Below are positions 48,578 to 58,133 of a stretch of 64,000 nucleotides of DNA, one piece after another. The stretch comes from Marivita sp. XM-24bin2. Lineage in GTDB: Bacteria > Pseudomonadota > Alphaproteobacteria > Rhodobacterales > Rhodobacteraceae. The stretch covers positions 1-64,000 of the forward strand of contig QCWH01000003.1 in assembly GCA_003149565.1 (NCBI GenBank), given 5' to 3'. A program made the position numbers and the translations under genes. The notes beneath the pieces were generated by a model, which was given only the letters and a program-made list of their open reading frames with translations, searched no databases and was not told the DNA's origin. The stretch's first letter is position 1, and each line of letters opens with the position of its first letter.

Positions 48578-48603
48578 CCCCGCATCCTGGGATGCGGGGC
48601 TTT
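48578..48603 (-). terminator. Terminator between the flavodoxin gene and pntB
   Basis: Stem CCCCGCATCC/GGATGCGGGG (48578-48587, 48590-48599) with seven A on the low-coordinate side, which is a seven-T run when read on the minus strand, ending the pntAB transcript. CTTT on the other side may give weaker termination for the plus strand. Confidence 0.9.
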
Positions 48604-48623
48604 GATGTCTTACTTGCGTAGGA

Positions 48624-50120
48624 TCAGGTGATCCGGCTCAGCAAATCCTCAAGCGACTTCTTAGCATCCCCATAGAACATCCGCGTGTTGTCCTTGAAGA
48701 ACAGCGGGTTCTCAATGCCTGAATAGCCAGTGCCCTGACCGCGTTTGGAAACGAAGACCTGCTTGGCCTTCCAGCACTCCAGAACCGGCATCCCGGCGAT
48801 GGGGCTGTTTGGGTCGTCCTGTGCGGCCGGGTTTACGATATCGTTCGAGCCGATGACGATGGCGATGTCCGTATCCGGGAAGTCATCATTGATCTCGTCC
48901 ATCTCAAGCACGATGTCGTAGGGCACTTTTGCTTCGGCCAAAAGCACATTCATGTGGCCGGGCAAACGGCCCGCGACCGGGTGGATCGCAAAACGCACTG
49001 CCTTGCCCTTGGCGCGCAAGCGACGGGTCAGTTCGGCCACGTTCTGCTGCGCCTGCGCCACCGCCATGCCGTACCCCGGAATGATGATGATGCTGTCGGC
49101 CTCGTCGAGGGCCTGAGCGACACCATCGGCGTCGATGGCCACCTGTTCGCCCTCAACGGCCATCTGTTCGCCCGCCGGTCCGCCAAAGCCGCCCAAGATC
49201 ACGCTGATGAACGAGCGGTTCATCGCCTTACACATGATGTAGGACAGGATCGCACCCGAGGAGCCCACAAGCGCACCCACAACGATCAAGAGGTCGTTGC
49301 CGAGGCTGAAGCCAATCGCAGCGGCCGCCCAGCCCGAGTAGGAGTTGAGCATGGAGACCACGACCGGCATGTCGGCACCGCCGATGCCCATGATCAGATG
49401 GTACCCGATGAAGAGCGCCAGCAGGGTCAGAAGAACAAGGGTCCAGCTGCCCGCGCCACCGAGATACATAATCGCCAGCAGAAGCGACAGGATCGCCGCG
49501 CCCGCGTTCAACAGGTGACCACCCGGCAGTTTCTTGGCCGATGTGTCGACCTTGCCTGCCAGCTTGCCGTAGGCGATAACCGACCCGGTGAAGGTCACGG
49601 CACCGATCCAGATGCCCAGCACCAGTTCGACCTTGAGGATGTTGATCTCAACATTGGTCTTCTTGGCGATCAGCTGACCAAAGGACGACAGACCGTCATA
49701 GACCTCTTTCGGCAGGCCGATGGCGGTGTAGCCGTCATCGGCAACCGCACCCATCACAAGGTTGTTTGCTTCGTAAATTTCCGAGATGTTGTTGATCATG
49801 ATGTCGGCGTTGAAGCCGACGAACACGGCTGCCAGACCGACAAGGCTGTGCATGATCGCCACAAGCTCGGGCATCTGGGTCATCTGCACACGCGTGGCAA
49901 GCTGATAGCCGACACCCGCACCGAGTGCGATCAGCACGAGAGACGCGATAAAGAGGCCCTGCCCCGGTCCAATCAACGTGGCGACCACGGCAATGGCCAT
50001 ACCAACGATGCCGTACCAGACAGCCCGCTTGGCGCTTTCCTGACCGCTCAGGCCACCCAGCGACAAGATGAAGAGAACGGCTGCGACCGCGTAGGCCGCG
50101 ATAGTGAATCCGAATTCCAT
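48624..50120 (-). CDS. pntB: NAD(P) transhydrogenase subunit beta
   Basis: A 498-residue membrane subunit of proton-translocating transhydrogenase. The N-terminal two thirds hold about nine hydrophobic segments from '[21 protein letters not shown]' on; the C-terminal NADP(H)-binding domain has '[20 protein letters not shown]', '[21 protein letters not shown]' and '[27 protein letters not shown]'. It makes NADPH from NADH using the proton gradient. It lies 13 bp after pntA. Confidence 0.97.
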   Translation of the reverse strand: MEFGFTIAAYAVAAVLFILSLGGLSGQESAKRAVWYGIVGMAIAVVATLIGPGQGLFIASLVLIALGAGVGYQLATRVQMTQMPELVAIMHSLVGLAAVFVGFNADIMINNISEIYEANNLVMGAVADDGYTAIGLPKEVYDGLSSFGQLIAKKTNVEINILKVELVLGIWIGAVTFTGSVIAYGKLAGKVDTSAKKLPGGHLLNAGAAILSLLLAIMYLGGAGSWTLVLLTLLALFIGYHLIMGIGGADMPVVVSMLNSYSGWAAAAIGFSLGNDLLIVVGALVGSSGAILSYIMCKAMNRSFISVILGGFGGPAGEQMAVEGEQVAIDADGVAQALDEADSIIIIPGYGMAVAQAQQNVAELTRRLRAKGKAVRFAIHPVAGRLPGHMNVLLAEAKVPYDIVLEMDEINDDFPDTDIAIVIGSNDIVNPAAQDDPNSPIAGMPVLECWKAKQVFVSKRGQGTGYSGIENPLFFKDNTRMFYGDAKKSLEDLLSRIT

Positions 50121-50133
50121 GATGCCTGCCCCC

Positions 50134-51705
50134 TTAGGATTTCTGGAACATGGCGAGCATGCGCCGTGTGACGAGGAAGCCGCCGAAAATGTTGATGGCA
50201 GCCATAAAGATGCCCAACGACGCCAGCAGCGTGATCAGCAGCGAACTGGACCCGATCTGGATCAGGGCGCCAAGGATCACGATGGACGAGATCGCATTGG
50301 TGACGGCCATCAGAGGCGTGTGAAGCGAATGCGCGACGTTCCAGATCACCTGGAAGCCGATGAAGACCGACAGAACGAACACGATGAAGTGCTGCATAAA
50401 GCTTGCCGGAGCCACCAGACCGACGCCCAGAACAAGAGCAGCCCCGATCGCCAGCAGAGTCACCTGCTGCTTGGTTTGCGCTTTGAACGCAGCGACTTCC
50501 TGTTCGCGCTTTTCTTCGGGTGTGAGTTCCTTGGCCTTTTCCTTGGGTTTGGCGGCAATCGCCTGCACCTTTGGCGGCGGCGGCGGGAAGGTCACGGCCT
50601 TTTCATGCGCGATGGTTGCGCCGCGGATCACGTCGTCTTCCATGTTGTGCACGACCTGACCATCTTTTTCCGGGGTCAGATCGGTCATCATGTGACGAAT
50701 GTTGGTGGCGTAGAGGTTGGACGATTGTGTGGCCATGCGCGACGGGAAGTCGGTGTAGCCGATGATCGTAACGCCGTTGTCGGTCACGATCTTTTCGTCC
50801 ATCACGGTCATTTTGCAGTTGCCGCCCTTTTCGGCGGCAAGGTCCACGATGACCGAACCCGGTTTCATGCTTTCGACCATGTCCTTGGTCCAAAGCTCGG
50901 GCGCTTCGCGGTTCGGGATCAGCGCAGTGGTGATCACGATGTCCATATCGGGTGCAAGCTCACGGAACTTGGCCAATTGGGCCGCGGCAAATTCCGGCGA
51001 GGACACAGACGCATAACCGCCTGTCGCTGCGCCGTCCTGCTGCTCTTCCTCAAAGTCGAGGAAGACAAATTCCGCACCCATCGACTCGACCTGTTCCGCC
51101 ACTTCGGGGCGCACGTCGAAGGCGTAGGTGATCGCACCCAGCGATGTCGATGTGCCGATGGCGGCAAGCCCCGCCACACCGGCACCGACGACCAGAACTT
51201 TCGCCGGGGGCACCTTGCCCGCGGCGGTGATCTGACCGGTGAAGAAACGGCCGAAGTTATTGCCCGCTTCGATAACGGCGCGGTAGCCCGCAATATTCGC
51301 CATCGAGGACAGCGCGTCCATTTTCTGGGCGCGCGAAATACGCGGCACCATGTCCATCGCTATGACAGACGTCCCTTGGTCCGCGGCTTGCTGCATCAGC
51401 TTTTCGTTCTGAGCCGGGTAGAAGAACGAGATCAGAAGCTGACCTTCGCGCGATTTCTTTAGCTCGGCCTCGGTCGGCGGGCGCACCTTGGCGACCACGT
51501 CGGCGGCTTTCCAAAGAGCGGCGGCGGTTTTGACAACCTCGACGCCTGCGTCTTTGTACGTGTCGTCATTGTAACCCGCTGCGTCGCCTGCACCGCTTTC
51601 AATGATGCACTCATATCCCAGCTTTTGCAGCTGGCGGGCGGACTCCGGGGTCATGGCAACACGTGCCTCACCCTTCATCACTTCCTTTGGCGTCCCGATT
51701 TTCAC
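50134..51705 (-). CDS. pntA: NAD(P) transhydrogenase subunit alpha
   Basis: A 523-residue subunit. The NAD(H)-binding part resembles alanine dehydrogenase: '[23 protein letters not shown]', 'RVGAGVAG'-like '[22 protein letters not shown]', 'GGYASVSS' and '[14 protein letters not shown]'. The C-terminal 100 residues contain about four membrane helices. alpha1 and alpha2 are fused as in E. coli, whereas several alphaproteobacteria have them split. Start ATG 51705 with GGGGGAC before it. Confidence 0.96.
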   Translation of the reverse strand: MKIGTPKEVMKGEARVAMTPESARQLQKLGYECIIESGAGDAAGYNDDTYKDAGVEVVKTAAALWKAADVVAKVRPPTEAELKKSREGQLLISFFYPAQNEKLMQQAADQGTSVIAMDMVPRISRAQKMDALSSMANIAGYRAVIEAGNNFGRFFTGQITAAGKVPPAKVLVVGAGVAGLAAIGTSTSLGAITYAFDVRPEVAEQVESMGAEFVFLDFEEEQQDGAATGGYASVSSPEFAAAQLAKFRELAPDMDIVITTALIPNREAPELWTKDMVESMKPGSVIVDLAAEKGGNCKMTVMDEKIVTDNGVTIIGYTDFPSRMATQSSNLYATNIRHMMTDLTPEKDGQVVHNMEDDVIRGATIAHEKAVTFPPPPPKVQAIAAKPKEKAKELTPEEKREQEVAAFKAQTKQQVTLLAIGAALVLGVGLVAPASFMQHFIVFVLSVFIGFQVIWNVAHSLHTPLMAVTNAISSIVILGALIQIGSSSLLITLLASLGIFMAAINIFGGFLVTRRMLAMFQKS

Positions 51706-51770
51706 CTGAGCCGTCCCCCTTATGGTTCGTTGCGAAGTGCCGTAGCGGCATGTTTTCCGGCGATGGGTCT

Positions 51771-51799
51771 ACAATGCTGACCTAAAGCGCACAATGCTG
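51771..51799. promoter_or_regulatory. Direct repeat ACAATGCTG upstream of pntA
   Basis: ACAATGCTG at 51771-51779 and 51791-51799, exactly 20 bp apart (two helical turns), 66-94 bp before the pntA start. It could be a regulator site or chance; no promoter boxes were assigned. Confidence 0.35.
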
Positions 51800-51842
51800 C
51801 CCACCCGCGAAACGCTCATCTAGAACAGATGTGCCCGGTCGG

Positions 51843-52295
51843 CTAGAGCCAACGTCGCGTTTGTTTCTCGTATCGGGCAAAATTTGCACGAAAATTTCGC
51901 CGCAGCCGCTTTTCTTCCGCGATTATGAAGTGTTTCTCGATCCACCAGACGAAAATCGGAATCAATGGGAGCGATAACACCGCGTCCCAGTAGAGGATCA
52001 TTCCGGTGAGGATCAGCGAATCAGCCAAGTAGATGGGATTGCGCGAGCGCTTGAATATCCCGCTTGTCACCAATGCGGACGGTTCCTGATGCGGGATGAT
52101 TGTCGTTTTGTGACGGCGCATTTCGAAGGCTGCCAGCGCGATCAGAACGATGCCTGTGCCAACCAGCAACCCGCCGAGCAGATCTGCCCAGACCGTGCCA
52201 AAGCCGAGTCCAAAGTCGAAACGGGTCTTTTGCACCCAAGCCACGACCAGCGCCGCAGCAAGCCAGACCGGGGGAAGATCGATATATCTCCTCAT
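51843..52295 (-). CDS. Isoprenylcysteine carboxyl methyltransferase-like membrane protein
   Basis: A 150-residue protein of the ICMT/phospholipid methyltransferase type with about four hydrophobic segments. The signature region is 'PHQEPSALVTSGIFKRSRNPIYLADSLILTG' (cofactor-binding 'RNPIYL') and 'HFIIAEEKRLRRNFRANFARYEKQTRRWL' (EExxL...F..Y). Members methylate small lipids or thiols, with substrate unknown. It stands alone between pntA and the small gene at 52378. Confidence 0.87.
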   Translation of the reverse strand: MRRYIDLPPVWLAAALVVAWVQKTRFDFGLGFGTVWADLLGGLLVGTGIVLIALAAFEMRRHKTTIIPHQEPSALVTSGIFKRSRNPIYLADSLILTGMILYWDAVLSLPLIPIFVWWIEKHFIIAEEKRLRRNFRANFARYEKQTRRWL

Positions 52296-52377
52296 CGCTC
52301 GGACATAGCAAAACCCGAGACAGCGCGCGAGACAGATCAGTTGGACAAATGGCCGCCAAAGGCGGGCGACCGAGAGG

Positions 52378-52575
52378 TCACATCTTTACGCAGCCAAGGA
52401 TCTCGTTCTTTGGGAGGCGTGCCACCATCACGCCGCCATCGACGCGCTTGACGTGAAATCCATAGCCGCGCATGCGAAATTTCCATTCGGCATCCGACAG
52501 TGTTTTTTGACGTTCCGCCACCAGAAAGTGGCGCAGTTCACCCAGATCAGGGCCGGCAATTGTTTCTGCAAACAT
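52378..52575 (-). CDS. Small conserved protein (65 aa)
   Basis: A 65-residue protein with GAGGAAC before ATG 52575. The sequence has a helix ('DLGELRHFLVAERQKTLSDAEWKFRMRGYG') and two short strands ('FHVKRVDGGVMVARLP'), soluble, with no known motif. A good ribosome binding site and coherent composition support it. Function unknown. Confidence 0.65.
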   Translation of the reverse strand: MFAETIAGPDLGELRHFLVAERQKTLSDAEWKFRMRGYGFHVKRVDGGVMVARLPKNEILGCVKM

Positions 52576-52716
52576 GGTGTTCCTCGTATGTTACCCATGT
52601 TCGTTTTCACACCGGAATGTGACCAATTTGGGCAGTAAACCCGGTTTTTTGCGGGTTTCGAAACAATGGCCGCGTTCAGCAACACAAAAGTTGACGCAAC
52701 ACGTCTTTAGGTCAAC

Positions 52717-53634
52717 TTAACCCTTTGTTTCATTGACCAAAGGCGTGCGATGCGATTTGCGCAAGCGCGCTTCTCGCCAGGTGATGAACACGACGGATGC
52801 CATGATTATGCCACCTCCCAGGATCACCCAAGGATCGGCGGGCTCTCCAAAGAATGCAGCGCCCATTGCAACTGACCACACAAGCTGAAGAAATGTGACA
52901 GGCTGCGTAACGGTAACCGGAGCCGCTGCAAACGCCAGTGTCATGGTATAGTGCCCCGCTGTTGCGAAGCAGGCGACCGCCGCGATGATCAGAAGGTCCG
53001 TTAAACCTGGTGTCACCCAGACCGCGATGGCAAACGGAGCAAGTCCGATGGTTACGGTGATCGACAAGAGGGCCACAACCATGCTCGCCGGCACTTCACC
53101 GGAAACGATCTTGGCAATAAGGTAGCTTCCGGCAAAAAGCAAAGCGGTGCCCAACATTGCGATATGTCCCGGGTCTAATTCTCGAAACCCAGGTCTCAGG
53201 ATGATCATGGCGCCGACAAGCGCCACCAGAACAGCCATTATGCGGCGCAGAGCAAGACGTTCACCCAAGACGAAGACCGCAAGGATCGTGACATAAACGG
53301 GATTGAGGTAGTTCATTGCCGTAACCTCAGCGATGGGGATCCGGCTCATGGCGTAAAACCAAAGGATAACCCCAAGAGAATGAACAAGCCCGCGAACGCT
53401 AAACAGCGCTTTCTGCCTTTTGGTCAGACGAATCGCCAATAACTCGCGCCAGACAGGGACCAGAAAGATCAGACCGATCACGTACCGCAGAAAGGCGGAC
53501 TCGGCAGCCGGAACCCGCCCCCCCAATAGCTTGACCAGGGCTGTGACAGCTACAAAGCAGATGCCCGTGACAACCATCCAGAGGATGCCCGCTATCGGGT
53601 TCGCTGTGTCTTGAGGAAATGACGAGGTGGACAT
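52717..53634 (-). CDS. EamA-family (DMT) transporter
   Basis: A 305-residue protein with ten predicted membrane helices in two EamA repeats ('WMVVTGICFVAVTALVKLLGG', 'LGTALLFAGSYLIAKIVSGE'). Features such as 'FWFYAMSRIPIAEVTAMNYLNPVYVTIL'-like 'LWFYAMSRIPIAEVTA' are typical of the RhaT/EamA exporter branch. Substrate unknown. It is one of three EamA proteins in the window. Confidence 0.9.
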   Translation of the reverse strand: MSTSSFPQDTANPIAGILWMVVTGICFVAVTALVKLLGGRVPAAESAFLRYVIGLIFLVPVWRELLAIRLTKRQKALFSVRGLVHSLGVILWFYAMSRIPIAEVTAMNYLNPVYVTILAVFVLGERLALRRIMAVLVALVGAMIILRPGFRELDPGHIAMLGTALLFAGSYLIAKIVSGEVPASMVVALLSITVTIGLAPFAIAVWVTPGLTDLLIIAAVACFATAGHYTMTLAFAAAPVTVTQPVTFLQLVWSVAMGAAFFGEPADPWVILGGGIIMASVVFITWREARLRKSHRTPLVNETKG

Positions 53635-53703
53635 GCGGACAATGGAGCGGAAGCGCGCACCAAGTGCAAGTGGCGTAGTTTCAGCGTGTGCTGAGCTGTC
53701 TTA

Positions 53704-54297
53704 TTACATCAGCAGCAGTTTTGCTGCGATGGCCCACATCACGATGCCGATAATGACGTCGAGAACCTGCCACGCGCGCGGTTTGGCAAAAAACGGTGCG
53801 AGTAGGCGCGCGCCATAGCCAAGCGAGAAGAAAAACACAAAGCTTGCCGTCATGGCGCCCAGTGCAAACCCAAACCGGTCTTCATATTGCGCTGCGACTG
53901 CGCCCAGCAGGACCACCGTGTCGAGATAAACATGCGGGTTGAGCCATGTGAGTGCCAGGCAGGTCAGCAGCGCCTTGCGGAGTGAGCCAGCCGCCTCTCC
54001 GGCTTGCATTGACTGACCGCCCCGCCACGCGCTTTGGAAGGTCCGCGCCCCGTACCAGATGAGAAACGCGGCTCCAAGCAGGCGCATCCCGAGTTCCAGA
54101 CCGGGTATGGCTTGGGCCAATGCGCCAAACCCGGCCACACCGGCGGCGATCAGGATTGCATCCGAGAGGGCGCATGTCAGGCAGACCGCAAAGACATGCG
54201 ATTTGAGCAAACCTTGCCGCAGGACAAACGCGTTCTGTGCACCTATGGCGAGGATCAGAGAAAAGCCAAGCGCAAACCCGGCAAAGGCCGCCGTCAC
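53704..54297 (-). CDS. LysE/ArgO family amino-acid exporter
   Basis: A 197-residue inner-membrane protein with six helices. GTG 54297 directly follows the purD stop TAG, so it is cotranscribed and probably coupled. The first part has 'FSLILAIGAQNAFVLRQGL', a LysE hallmark, then 'ALSDAILIAAGVAGFGAL' and 'LLTCLALTWLNPHVYLDTVVLLG'. ArgO/LysE members export basic amino acids; the substrate is a family inference. Confidence 0.9.
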   Translation of the reverse strand: MTAAFAGFALGFSLILAIGAQNAFVLRQGLLKSHVFAVCLTCALSDAILIAAGVAGFGALAQAIPGLELGMRLLGAAFLIWYGARTFQSAWRGGQSMQAGEAAGSLRKALLTCLALTWLNPHVYLDTVVLLGAVAAQYEDRFGFALGAMTASFVFFFSLGYGARLLAPFFAKPRAWQVLDVIIGIVMWAIAAKLLLM

Positions 54298-55560
54298 CTA
54301 CAGCGTCCGCCAACCGATATCGCGGCGGCAAAAGCCTTCGGGCCAGTTCACCTGATCGACCATCGCATAGGCCCGATCCCGCGCCTCTTGCAGTGTTGCC
54401 CCCCGCGCGGTGGCGTTCAGCACCCGTCCTCCGGTGGCCGTGATCTTACCAGCCATTTCGGTGGTGCCAGCGTGGAACATCATCTGAAAGCTGTCTTCGG
54501 GGAGGTCATCCAGCCCGCCGATCACGCTGCCCTTCTCATAGCTGCCGGGATAACCATTGGCGGCGAGCACCACGGTCATGGCATGATCATCGGCCCAATT
54601 CACCCTAGCCTCGGCCAGACGACCCTCGGCACAGGCATGCATGAGGTCCATCGCCTGCGCGCCCAGACGCATCATCAGCACCTGACATTCCGGATCGCCA
54701 AAGCGGACATTGTATTCAACCAGCCGCGGCTGCCCGTTTTCGATCATCAAACCGGCATAGAGCACACCCTGATACGGCGCGCCACGCTTGGCCATCTCAG
54801 CCATGGTCGGCCTGATGATCTCATCTAGCGCCTTTTGCGCAATCGCGTCGGTCAGCACGGGTGCCGGCGAATAAGCCCCCATGCCCCCGGTATTGGGACC
54901 CGTGTCACCCTCGCCGACCCGCTTGTGGTCCTGCGCGGTGCCGATGGGCAGCACATCGGAGCCATCGCAGAGCACGAAGAAGGACGCTTCTTCGCCTTGC
55001 ATGAATTCCTCGATCACCACTTCGGCACCGGCTCCTCCGAAGGCCCCCCCGAACATGTCGTCGATGGCGGCATCAGCCTCGGCCACGGTTTCGGCGATGA
55101 TGACACCCTTGCCAGCGGCCAGACCATCGGCCTTGACGACGATCGGCGCGCCCTGTTCGCGGACATAGGCTTTGGCCGCGTCGGCATCGGTGAAATGGCC
55201 ATAGGCGGCGGTGGGCGCATCGGCCGCATCGCAGATTTCCTTGGTGAAGCTCTTGGAGGCCTCCAACCGCGCCGCTTCGGCCGACGGGCCAAACACCAGC
55301 AGGCCCGCATCGCGCAAGCGGTCCGCCACCCCCGCCGCCAGCGGCGCTTCAGGGCCGACGATCACGAAATCGATGCTGTTCTCTTCGGCAAAGGTGACAA
55401 CCGCGCCACCATCTTCGATATCCAGAGCCGCGCATTCCGCGATCAACGCGATCCCGGCATTTCCCGGCGCCACGATCAGCCGGTCGCATTTGGGGTTCTG
55501 CATCACCGCCCAAGCCAGCGCATGTTCGCGCCCGCCACTTCCAAGGATGAGAATGTTCAT
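54298..55560 (-). CDS. purD: Phosphoribosylamine--glycine ligase
   Basis: A 420-residue ATP-grasp enzyme of purine synthesis joining phosphoribosylamine and glycine. ATG 55560 gives the standard start MNILILGSGGREHALAW; the frame is open upstream but is non-homologous. Blocks: 'VGPEAPLAAGVADRLRDAG', 'VVKADGLAAGKGVIIAET', 'VVIEEFMQGEEASFFVLCDG', 'TGGMGAYSPAPV' and 'VEYNVRFGDPECQVLM'. Divergent from xseA with 73 bp between. Confidence 0.97.
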   Translation of the reverse strand: MNILILGSGGREHALAWAVMQNPKCDRLIVAPGNAGIALIAECAALDIEDGGAVVTFAEENSIDFVIVGPEAPLAAGVADRLRDAGLLVFGPSAEAARLEASKSFTKEICDAADAPTAAYGHFTDADAAKAYVREQGAPIVVKADGLAAGKGVIIAETVAEADAAIDDMFGGAFGGAGAEVVIEEFMQGEEASFFVLCDGSDVLPIGTAQDHKRVGEGDTGPNTGGMGAYSPAPVLTDAIAQKALDEIIRPTMAEMAKRGAPYQGVLYAGLMIENGQPRLVEYNVRFGDPECQVLMMRLGAQAMDLMHACAEGRLAEARVNWADDHAMTVVLAANGYPGSYEKGSVIGGLDDLPEDSFQMMFHAGTTEMAGKITATGGRVLNATARGATLQEARDRAYAMVDQVNWPEGFCRRDIGWRTL

Positions 55561-55633
55561 GGCGCACGCTCCGTCTTCACCTTCGGTTGCGCGCGTTCTA
55601 GGGTCAGGGCGAGTGAAGCGCAAGCGAGGCCAC

Positions 55634-57184
55634 ATGTCCGATCTGATCGACGATCCGCGTCCGGGGCAGAACATGCCGGAATACACCGTGTCCGAAGTCT
55701 CAGGGGCCGTGAAAAAGACGCTGGAGGACCAGTTCGGCCGCATTCGCGTGCGCGGCGAGGTGGGCCGCGTGTTCACCGCTCGGTCGGGGCATCTCTACTA
55801 CGACATCAAGGACGACCGGAACGTGCTGGCGTGCACCACGTGGAAAGGTCAGGTCTCGAGCCTGTCGGTTGTGCCCGAAGAAGGTCTCGAGGTTATTGTC
55901 ACCGGCCGGATGACGGCATTTGGTGGACAATCCAAGTACAACCTCAATGTCGACGAGGTGACCGTCGCGGGCGAAGGTGCGCTGATGGCGATGCTGGAAA
56001 AGCGCAAGAAGGCGCTGGCCGCCGAGGGGCTGTTCGACCCCGCGCGCAAGAAGCAGCTTCCCTATCTTCCCGACATTATCGGCGTCATCACCTCTCCTTC
56101 TGGCGCGGTGATCAGGGACATCCTGCACCGTTTGCGCGACCGCTTTCCGCGCAAGGTACTGGTCTGGCCCGTGGCCGTTCAGGGCGCCGCATGCGCACCT
56201 GAGGTCGTCCGCGCCATCGCGGGCTTCAATGCGCTGACGCCCGGCGGTGCCCTACCCCGGCCGGACCTGCTGATCGTTGCACGAGGCGGCGGTAGTATCG
56301 AAGACCTCTGGGGTTTCAATGAAGAGGTCGTTGCACGTGCGGCGGCTGGCTCGGAGATTCCGCTTATCTCGGCGGTGGGACACGAGACCGACACCACCCT
56401 GATCGATTACGTGTCCGACCAACGCGCGCCCACACCCACGGCGGCTGCTGAAATCGCGGTGCCGGTGAGGCTGGAACTGCTGGGCTGGGTCGGCGACCAA
56501 CAGGCCCGCATGACCCGCGCGGTGTCGCAGCGGATGCAGACCCGCGACCAGCGCCTGCGCGATTTGGCGCGCGCCCTGCCCCGGCCTGACGCGCTATTGT
56601 CCGGCCCAACGCAACGGCTCGATCTGATGGCCGACCGCCTTCCGCGCGCCTTGACGCGCTCGGTCGATCTCCGTCGCGGGCGGCTCATCGAGGCGGCGGC
56701 CTCCCTGCGCCCGTCGCTCCTGTCTCGCGCCTTGGCCGAACAGCGGCGCCGGTTCGACCAAAGTGCCACCCGGCTCGCGCCGGGCCTCTCCCGCGTGGTT
56801 GAGACCAAACGCGAGGCACTGGCGCGCCGCGCGGACCGGTTGTCGGTCAAACCCATCGAACGCGATCTTGCGGCCAAGCGCGAAAGGTTGGACGCCCTTA
56901 GTCGGCGCTTGTCCAGCGCCGGACAGACGCAGGTCAAGGATTGGCGTTCCCGGCTGACGGCATTGGACAGACTGCGCGAAACGCTGGGCTACAAGGAAAC
57001 CCTAAAACGTGGCTATGCCGTGGTTCGAGGTGACGGCGCGGTGGTGACCACGCAGGCCGCCGCACAGAAAGCTACTGCCCTTGAGATCGAATTCGCCGAT
57101 GGGCGCATGACCGTCGGGGCGGCTGGTGCAAAACCTGCGACAAAAGCGAAGTCCAAGCCGCCCGAACAAGGTTCGCTGTTCTGA
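55634..57184 (+). CDS. xseA: Exodeoxyribonuclease VII large subunit
   Basis: A 516-residue nuclease subunit acting on single-stranded DNA ends with XseB. GAGG before ATG 55634. N-terminal OB fold: 'YTVSEVSGAVKKTLEDQFGRIRVRGEVG' and 'SGHLYYDIKDDRNVLAC'; catalytic region: 'IGVITSPSGAVIRDILHRLRDRFP', 'PDLLIVARGGGSIEDLWGFNEEVVARA' and 'SAVGHETDTTLIDYVSDQRAPTPTAAAE'. A long helical coiled-coil rich in Arg follows, then 'GYAVVRGDGAVV' at the tail. Two palindromes lie after its stop. Confidence 0.97.
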   Translation: MSDLIDDPRPGQNMPEYTVSEVSGAVKKTLEDQFGRIRVRGEVGRVFTARSGHLYYDIKDDRNVLACTTWKGQVSSLSVVPEEGLEVIVTGRMTAFGGQSKYNLNVDEVTVAGEGALMAMLEKRKKALAAEGLFDPARKKQLPYLPDIIGVITSPSGAVIRDILHRLRDRFPRKVLVWPVAVQGAACAPEVVRAIAGFNALTPGGALPRPDLLIVARGGGSIEDLWGFNEEVVARAAAGSEIPLISAVGHETDTTLIDYVSDQRAPTPTAAAEIAVPVRLELLGWVGDQQARMTRAVSQRMQTRDQRLRDLARALPRPDALLSGPTQRLDLMADRLPRALTRSVDLRRGRLIEAAASLRPSLLSRALAEQRRRFDQSATRLAPGLSRVVETKREALARRADRLSVKPIERDLAAKRERLDALSRRLSSAGQTQVKDWRSRLTALDRLRETLGYKETLKRGYAVVRGDGAVVTTQAAAQKATALEIEFADGRMTVGAAGAKPATKAKSKPPEQGSLF

Positions 57185-57189
57185 CCGAC

Positions 57190-57221
57190 GCTTGGACGCG
57201 ATTTCGAAATCGCGTCCAAGC
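57190..57221. repeat. 32-bp perfect palindrome after xseA
   Basis: Perfect palindrome centred on TTTCGAAA, half-site GCTTGGACGCGATTTC, beginning 6 nt after the xseA stop. Another perfect palindrome follows at 57242-57261. It can form a very stable hairpin with no loop in DNA (about 14 bp plus a small loop in RNA). No U-run follows. Confidence 0.85.
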
Positions 57222-57241
57222 ACATTCATATGGGCTTTTTC

Positions 57242-57261
57242 AACGCGTTTCGAAACGCGTT
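57242..57261. repeat. 20-bp perfect palindrome (second, xseA-ymdB gap)
   Basis: Perfect palindrome with half AACGCGTTTC, sharing the GCG-x-TTTCGAAA-x-CGC centre with the larger one 46 bp away. A short T-run (57236-57240) precedes it. It lies 60 nt before the next gene. Confidence 0.8.
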
Positions 57262-57320
57262 CTCCAACACCTCCGGTTTGCCTCTTTGCTTTCGCTCCCT
57301 GCCACACTAATCCTCAGAGC

Positions 57321-58133
57321 ATGAGAACACTCTTTCTTGGCGACATCATGGGCCGCGCAGGCCGCAATGCGATCACGGAGCGACTGGGCGACCTCAAGGC
57401 TCGGCTCAAGGTCGATTTCTGCGTCGTGAACGGCGAAAATGCGTCCAGCGGCGTAGGCCTGTCCGGCGCGCATGCGGACGCGCTTCTGAAGGCCGGGGTC
57501 GACTGCCTGACGCTGGGCGATCATGCCTTCGATCAGAAAGACATGCTGTCCTATATCGAAAACGAACCGCGCATCCTGCGCCCGTTGAACTTTGCAAAGG
57601 TCGCACCCGGTCGCGGCCATCGCCTTTTCACTGATGCACGCGGTCGCAAGATCCTCGTGTTGCAGGTGCTTGGACAGGTTTTCATGAAACGCGCCTTCGA
57701 CGATCCGTTCTCGGCGGTTGATGCGGTTCTGCGCGCGCACCCTTTAGGTGGTCAGGCACAGATGGTCCTTGTCGACATGCATTGCGAGGCAACCTCGGAA
57801 AAGATGGGCATGGGCCACTACTGTGATGGGCGTGCCAGCCTTGTCGTCGGCACGCACACACATGTGCCTACTGGCGACGCGCAAATCCTTCCCGGCGGGA
57901 CGGGCTACCTGACCGACGCAGGCATGTGCGGCGACTACAATTCGGTGATTGGAATGGAAAAGACCGAACCGATGCGCCGCTTCGTGACCGGCATGAGCAA
58001 GGGCCGCTTTCAACCAGCCTTGGGGGAGGCCACACTGTGCGGCGTGCTGGTCGAGACCGACGACCGCACTGGCAAGGCCACCGCGATCCACATGATCCGC
58101 GACGGCGGTCGCCTTCAGGCCACCGCCCCATGA
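57321..58133 (+). CDS. YmdB-like metallophosphoesterase
   Basis: A 270-residue protein of the TIGR00282/YmdB family. It starts MRTLFLGDIMGRAGRNAI at ATG 57321. Metal ligands: 'GDIMGRAGR', 'VVNGENASSGVG', 'TLGDHAFDQKD' (usual GNH here is GDH), 'LVDMHCEATSEK' and 'VVGTHTHVPTGDAQIL'. In Bacillus YmdB is a cyclic-nucleotide phosphodiesterase needed for biofilm; that role in this organism is not established. The stop overlaps the next start (ATGA). Confidence 0.9.
   Translation: MRTLFLGDIMGRAGRNAITERLGDLKARLKVDFCVVNGENASSGVGLSGAHADALLKAGVDCLTLGDHAFDQKDMLSYIENEPRILRPLNFAKVAPGRGHRLFTDARGRKILVLQVLGQVFMKRAFDDPFSAVDAVLRAHPLGGQAQMVLVDMHCEATSEKMGMGHYCDGRASLVVGTHTHVPTGDAQILPGGTGYLTDAGMCGDYNSVIGMEKTEPMRRFVTGMSKGRFQPALGEATLCGVLVETDDRTGKATAIHMIRDGGRLQATAP

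Noticed and set aside
48954..51462. Large plus-strand frames opposite pntB and pntA
   Set aside because: His/Asp/Gly-rich shadows of the transhydrogenase genes.
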